26,404 nt of DNA from JAXMBX01 sp046349635 (GTDB lineage: Bacteria > Planctomycetota > Planctomycetia > Planctomycetales > Planctomycetaceae): NCBI GenBank assembly GCA_046349635.1, contig JAXMBX010000061.1, positions 1 through 26,404 on the forward strand, written 5' to 3'. Made by a program: the position numbers and the translations under genes. Numbering within the stretch: the first letter of the stretch is position 1; the number at the start of each line of letters is the position of its first letter. Positions 23,683 to 26,404 of the stretch are shown here, in pieces. The notes beneath the pieces were generated by a model. It saw only the letters and a list, made by a program, of their open reading frames with translations, had not been told where the DNA came from and made no database searches.

Positions 23683-24123
23683 ATGCGTCCCATGCCCCGC
23701 CATAAGACTCCCGGAAATCACAGGGCGATCCTGTTCGGGCTGATGATCTGCGCGGCGGGTTTTTCTGGTTGCGTCCACCGCCGCATGAGTATTAACTCCA
23801 ATCCCCCCGGTGCCCTCGTTCTGCTCGAAGGGGAGGAAGTGGGCTATACCCCCATGTCCCTCGATTTCACCTACTACGGAACGCGCGAGCTGACGCTCAT
23901 CAAGGATGGCTTCAAGACCCTCACCGTGATGCAGAAAGTTCCCGCCCCCTGGTATCAGCGGGGACCGATGGAATTCGTGACCGATAACCTCGCTCTCACG
24001 AAGATCAATAATCGCCACGAGTTCACATACGCGCTCGAACCCCAGGAACCGACCTCCAGCCAGGATCTGTTGCAACGTGCCAACGGCTTGAAATCCAAGG
24101 CACAGATGCCGGAGTCGAATTAA
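23683..24123 (+). CDS. PEGA domain lipoprotein
   Basis: A 146-residue predicted lipoprotein. The N-terminus has a basic region, the hydrophobic core AILFGLMICAAGFSG and the lipobox GFSGC, giving a lipidated Cys near residue 30. The mature part starts with a PEGA domain: MSINSNPPGALVLLEGEEVG then YTPMSLDFTYYGTRELTLI and KDGFKTLTV, the standard beta-sandwich of PxGAxVxxdgxxxGxTP type. The tail is Gln/Ser-rich. ATG 23683 and ATG 23692 (MPRHKTPG) are both possible starts. PEGA domains bind surface or envelope polymers and are abundant in planctomycetes. It is convergent with the MCE gene, with 43 bases between stops; a role with the lipid transporter is possible but unproven. Confidence 0.88.
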   Translation: MRPMPRHKTPGNHRAILFGLMICAAGFSGCVHRRMSINSNPPGALVLLEGEEVGYTPMSLDFTYYGTRELTLIKDGFKTLTVMQKVPAPWYQRGPMEFVTDNLALTKINNRHEFTYALEPQEPTSSQDLLQRANGLKSKAQMPESN

Positions 24124-24166
24124 GCGTTCGCTGGTCCCGCCAGCCTCTTATTCCCTGGGCGGGCTC

Positions 24167-25318
24167 TTATTCCCTGGCCCGCCGCTGATCGCTTGTCTGC
24201 TTGATCGGACCGCGTGCCGAGCGGACCGGGACTTCGTCCTCAGCCGGAAGTTCGTTCTTCGTACCGTTGCTCCCCCGAATCGCTCCTCCCAGACCCAGCA
24301 GTTCCGGATGCCGCGCGATCTTGTCCGATGTCACCCGCGCATCCCCCAGGATCAACTCCAGTTGTCGCATCAGGGTTTCCATCATCCCCGCCGATTTGCT
24401 CAGGTTGCGATACAACTCCGGATCCGAGGCAAGCAGTTTCAACGTCCCGTTCTCGGACGACAAATACCGCGCGAACTGGCTCATCTCCACCAGGAGCACA
24501 TCCAGGCTTCCCAGTCCCCGGTCCAGTTTCTGCGTGATTGATTCGCTCCGTTCCGCGAGGGGAGCTGTCGCCGCACTTACGTTCGCCAGCGCCTGATCCG
24601 CCTTTTGCACCGCTGAGCGAACGGCGACGATCGTCTTGCGCGTGTCCTGCACCAGTTCCGGCAACGAGGCCAGCGTGGCCTGGATGCTCTGCTGATTCTT
24701 GGGGTCAGCAATCAGCTTGCTCGTCACCCGCATCACTTTGGTAAATTCCTGGAGCGACACCGCCGCGTTTTCCACCAACTGCTCCAGGTTTCCGCTGTTC
24801 GTCTCCAGCAAGGCATTAATGTTTTTCGCCACCTTGCCGAATTCCTGGCTTGTAGTCGCGAAGGATTCCAGCGTCCGGTTCACTTTCGCATCCAGCCGGG
24901 CCACCATCTTCATCGGATCCGCCGAGGATTCTCCCGCCACTTCGCTTCCGGGCTTCAGCACCTCCTTGCTTTTTCCGGAGATGAATTCGATGCTCGCATC
25001 CCCCAGGATCGACAAGGACAATCGCGGGGCGGAGTCCTTTCGCAACTGGTGCCGTTCGGAAATATCCATCTGGACCGCGACTCCCCCCTTGTCGGTGTCA
25101 AAGTCCAGTTTCCGTACGTGGCCGATCGTGACGCCGTTCTTGCGGACTGGTGTTCCGGCGAAAACCCCCGGTGCCTCATCGAAGATGACGGTGACCCGAT
25201 AGGTCTTGTTCCACAGCCAGCGCGCCTCTCCCAGGCGGAAGATGACACCTATGCCCAGCGCCATCGCGACGATTACGAACAGCCCTACTCGAAATTGCAG
25301 CCGGCCTTCATTCATCAT
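24167..25318 (-). CDS. MCE-domain (MlaD-like) lipid-binding protein of an ABC transporter
   Basis: A 383-residue membrane-anchored periplasmic protein. One N-terminal helix (QFRVGLFVIVAMALGIGVIF) is followed by the MCE domain (about 35-125): YRVTVIFDEAPGVFAGTPVR, KNGVTIGHVRKLDF and LSILGDASIEFISG. The long C-terminal region (about 140-330) is helical with heptad-like spacing (NINALLETNSGNLEQLVENA, VRSAVQKADQALANVSAAT), which may form a tube or tether across the periplasm as in long MCE proteins. ATG 25318 was chosen with AAGGA upstream; ATG 25315 and GTG 25342 are also in frame. It follows the ATPase gene by 39 bases. With MlaE and MlaF homologues upstream it should move phospholipids between inner and outer membranes. 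Confidence 0.9.
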   Translation of the reverse strand: MMNEGRLQFRVGLFVIVAMALGIGVIFRLGEARWLWNKTYRVTVIFDEAPGVFAGTPVRKNGVTIGHVRKLDFDTDKGGVAVQMDISERHQLRKDSAPRLSLSILGDASIEFISGKSKEVLKPGSEVAGESSADPMKMVARLDAKVNRTLESFATTSQEFGKVAKNINALLETNSGNLEQLVENAAVSLQEFTKVMRVTSKLIADPKNQQSIQATLASLPELVQDTRKTIVAVRSAVQKADQALANVSAATAPLAERSESITQKLDRGLGSLDVLLVEMSQFARYLSSENGTLKLLASDPELYRNLSKSAGMMETLMRQLELILGDARVTSDKIARHPELLGLGGAIRGSNGTKNELPAEDEVPVRSARGPIKQTSDQRRARE

Positions 25319-25357
25319 TTCATCCTTGAGTTCTTCCTGCACGGCGAATTCCCGCCG

Positions 25358-26179
25358 TCAGGCGACCGCCATTTCCTGAATCCGTTCCCCGGCTTCTCCG
25401 TTCACGAACTGCGAGACACGCGGATCGGCACACGCAAATGCCTCTTCCGCACTCCCCTCGAACACGATCTGCGATTCATTTCCCTTCGCCCGGGCCAAGG
25501 GCTGCAGCATGACCACCCGGTCTGCCACCTTTCGGACGGTGCTCATCTCGTGCGTCACCACGATGCTCGTCACCGGACGCCGCGCACGCGTCTGCAGGAT
25601 CAGTTCGTTGATGACGTCCGTCATGATCGGGTCCAGCCCGGTCGTCGGCTCGTCGTACAGCATGATTTCAGGTGTCATGGCAAGCGCGCGCGCTAAGCCG
25701 ACCCGTTTCTTCATCCCTCCCGATAGTTGTGCGGGCTTCTTCTGGCAAACTGAGGCCGGCAACCCGACCTCGTGCAAACGTTCCTCGACGATCTTTTTCA
25801 GCCGTTTCTCCTCGATCCGCTCGTTCTGTCGCAGCCCGAATGCCACGTTTTCGAACACGCTCATGCTGTCGAACAGCGCCGCTCCCTGGAACAGAAAACC
25901 GAATCTCAGCCGTTCCCGGTTCAACTCGAACTCGCTCCGCTCGGAGAGTGGTTTTTGATCCAGCAGCACCGTCCCTTCCGACGGCTGCAACAGGCTCACC
26001 ATCAGTTTCAGCGTCACGCTCTTTCCGCAACCGCTTTCCCCGATGATGACCAGCGTCTCCCCCCGGTACACCTTCAGGTTGACGTTGCGCAGCACGGTCT
26101 GGCTGCCGAATCGCTGGGTAATCCCCCGCAATTCGATCGCGACGTCATTCGATTGGCAGCGTTTTTTCGGCAGACTCAT
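25358..26179 (-). CDS. MlaF-like ABC transporter ATP-binding protein
   Basis: A 273-residue cytoplasmic ATPase of an Mla-type phospholipid transporter. Walker A is GESGCGKS, the Q-loop lies in FGFLFQGAALFDSMSVFENV, the signature is LSGGMKKRVGLARALA (LSGGM is typical of MlaF), Walker B is EIMLYDEPTTGLDP and the switch His is in VVTHEMSTV. The start MSLPKKRCQ (ATG 26179) overlaps the permease stop by four bases (ATGA), indicating translational coupling; frame further upstream lies inside the permease gene. The C-terminal tail after FEGSAEEAFA is about 25 residues. It is the middle gene of a leftward permease-ATPase-MCE operon. Confidence 0.95.
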   Translation of the reverse strand: MSLPKKRCQSNDVAIELRGITQRFGSQTVLRNVNLKVYRGETLVIIGESGCGKSVTLKLMVSLLQPSEGTVLLDQKPLSERSEFELNRERLRFGFLFQGAALFDSMSVFENVAFGLRQNERIEEKRLKKIVEERLHEVGLPASVCQKKPAQLSGGMKKRVGLARALAMTPEIMLYDEPTTGLDPIMTDVINELILQTRARRPVTSIVVTHEMSTVRKVADRVVMLQPLARAKGNESQIVFEGSAEEAFACADPRVSQFVNGEAGERIQEMAVA

Positions 26180-26404
26180 GGATAGAAACTCAACAGATAC
26201 TGGTCGAGCTTGAGCACGTACCACAGCATATACATCGTGTCGAGCATGACTCCCAGGAAGAAATCGATCATCAGAATGGCGACGAAGGAGAGCACAAAAG
26301 CCTCCGTCGCCGCCTTCCCGACCCCTTCCGCCCCGGCATCGCAATGGAATCCCCGGTGGCAGGACACCAGCGCGATCGCCCCGCCGAAGAAAAAACTCTT
26401 CAAG
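26176..26404 (-). CDS. MlaE-like permease, C-terminal part (cut by window edge)
   Basis: The last 75 or so residues of an Mla-type permease; the frame runs off the right edge, so the start lies outside. KSFFFGGAIALVSCHRGFHC with DAGAEGVGKAATEAFVLSFV is the conserved cytoplasmic loop and following helix of MlaE (family pattern CxxGxxxxxGAxGVGxAtTxAVV). The last helix is AILMIDFFLGVMLDTMYML. Its stop overlaps the ATPase start by 4 bases. It would form the membrane channel through which the MlaF-like ATPase and MCE protein act. Confidence 0.9.
   Translation of the reverse strand, partial: LKSFFFGGAIALVSCHRGFHCDAGAEGVGKAATEAFVLSFVAILMIDFFLGVMLDTMYMLWYVLKLDQYLLSFYP

Overview
The window looks like a piece of a planctomycete chromosome (Planctomycetes/Planctomycetota). 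The main evidence is a DUF1559 prepilin-like protein with the H-X9-DG type C-terminus, a planctomycete-style outer-surface protein, a very large FliD, a DUF2203 protein inside a split nuo cluster, and a PEGA lipoprotein next to an Mla-like transporter. The sequence is moderately GC-rich, and several starts are GTG or TTG. No prophage, insertion sequence, plasmid function or CRISPR array was found; this is ordinary chromosomal housekeeping and accessory DNA.

Left part (1-5.8 kb): two divergent Gfo/Idh/MocA-type oxidoreductases (one cut by the window edge), a nitrilase-superfamily amidohydrolase and a degenerate receiver-domain protein. Next come four co-directional genes: a ModE-like DNA-binding protein preceded by a 12-bp tandem repeat, a polytopic membrane protein, a single-domain relative of the archaeal tRNA(Ile2) agmatinylcytidine synthetase TiaS translationally overlapped with it, and a DUF1559 prepilin-like protein. 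The membrane-protein/TiaS-like pair is the best candidate here for an undescribed system.

Middle (5.8-14.3 kb): a tandem HD-GYP protein, a secreted beta-barrel-like protein, tRNA-Ala(CGC) with its own terminator, an RmlD-like SDR, and a leftward cluster nuoI - DUF2203 - nuoA - nuoC - nuoD - GNAT. nuoB is absent from its usual place between nuoA and nuoC.

Frameshifted zone (14.56-17.33 kb): trpD (minus), a nucleoside hydrolase (plus) and a BioF-like aminotransferase (plus) are all broken by single-base indels. Every break can be repaired by one base, nearly always in a short homopolymer run, and the repaired proteins match their families. Neighbours on both sides are intact. I read this as a patch of poor consensus sequence rather than three decayed genes, although real pseudogenes cannot be excluded.

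Right part (18-26.4 kb): fliD-fliS (flagellar cap and flagellin chaperone), a small hypothetical protein, a membrane-anchored PP2C phosphatase, a PEGA lipoprotein, and an MlaE-MlaF-MlaD-type lipid transport operon whose permease gene runs off the right edge.
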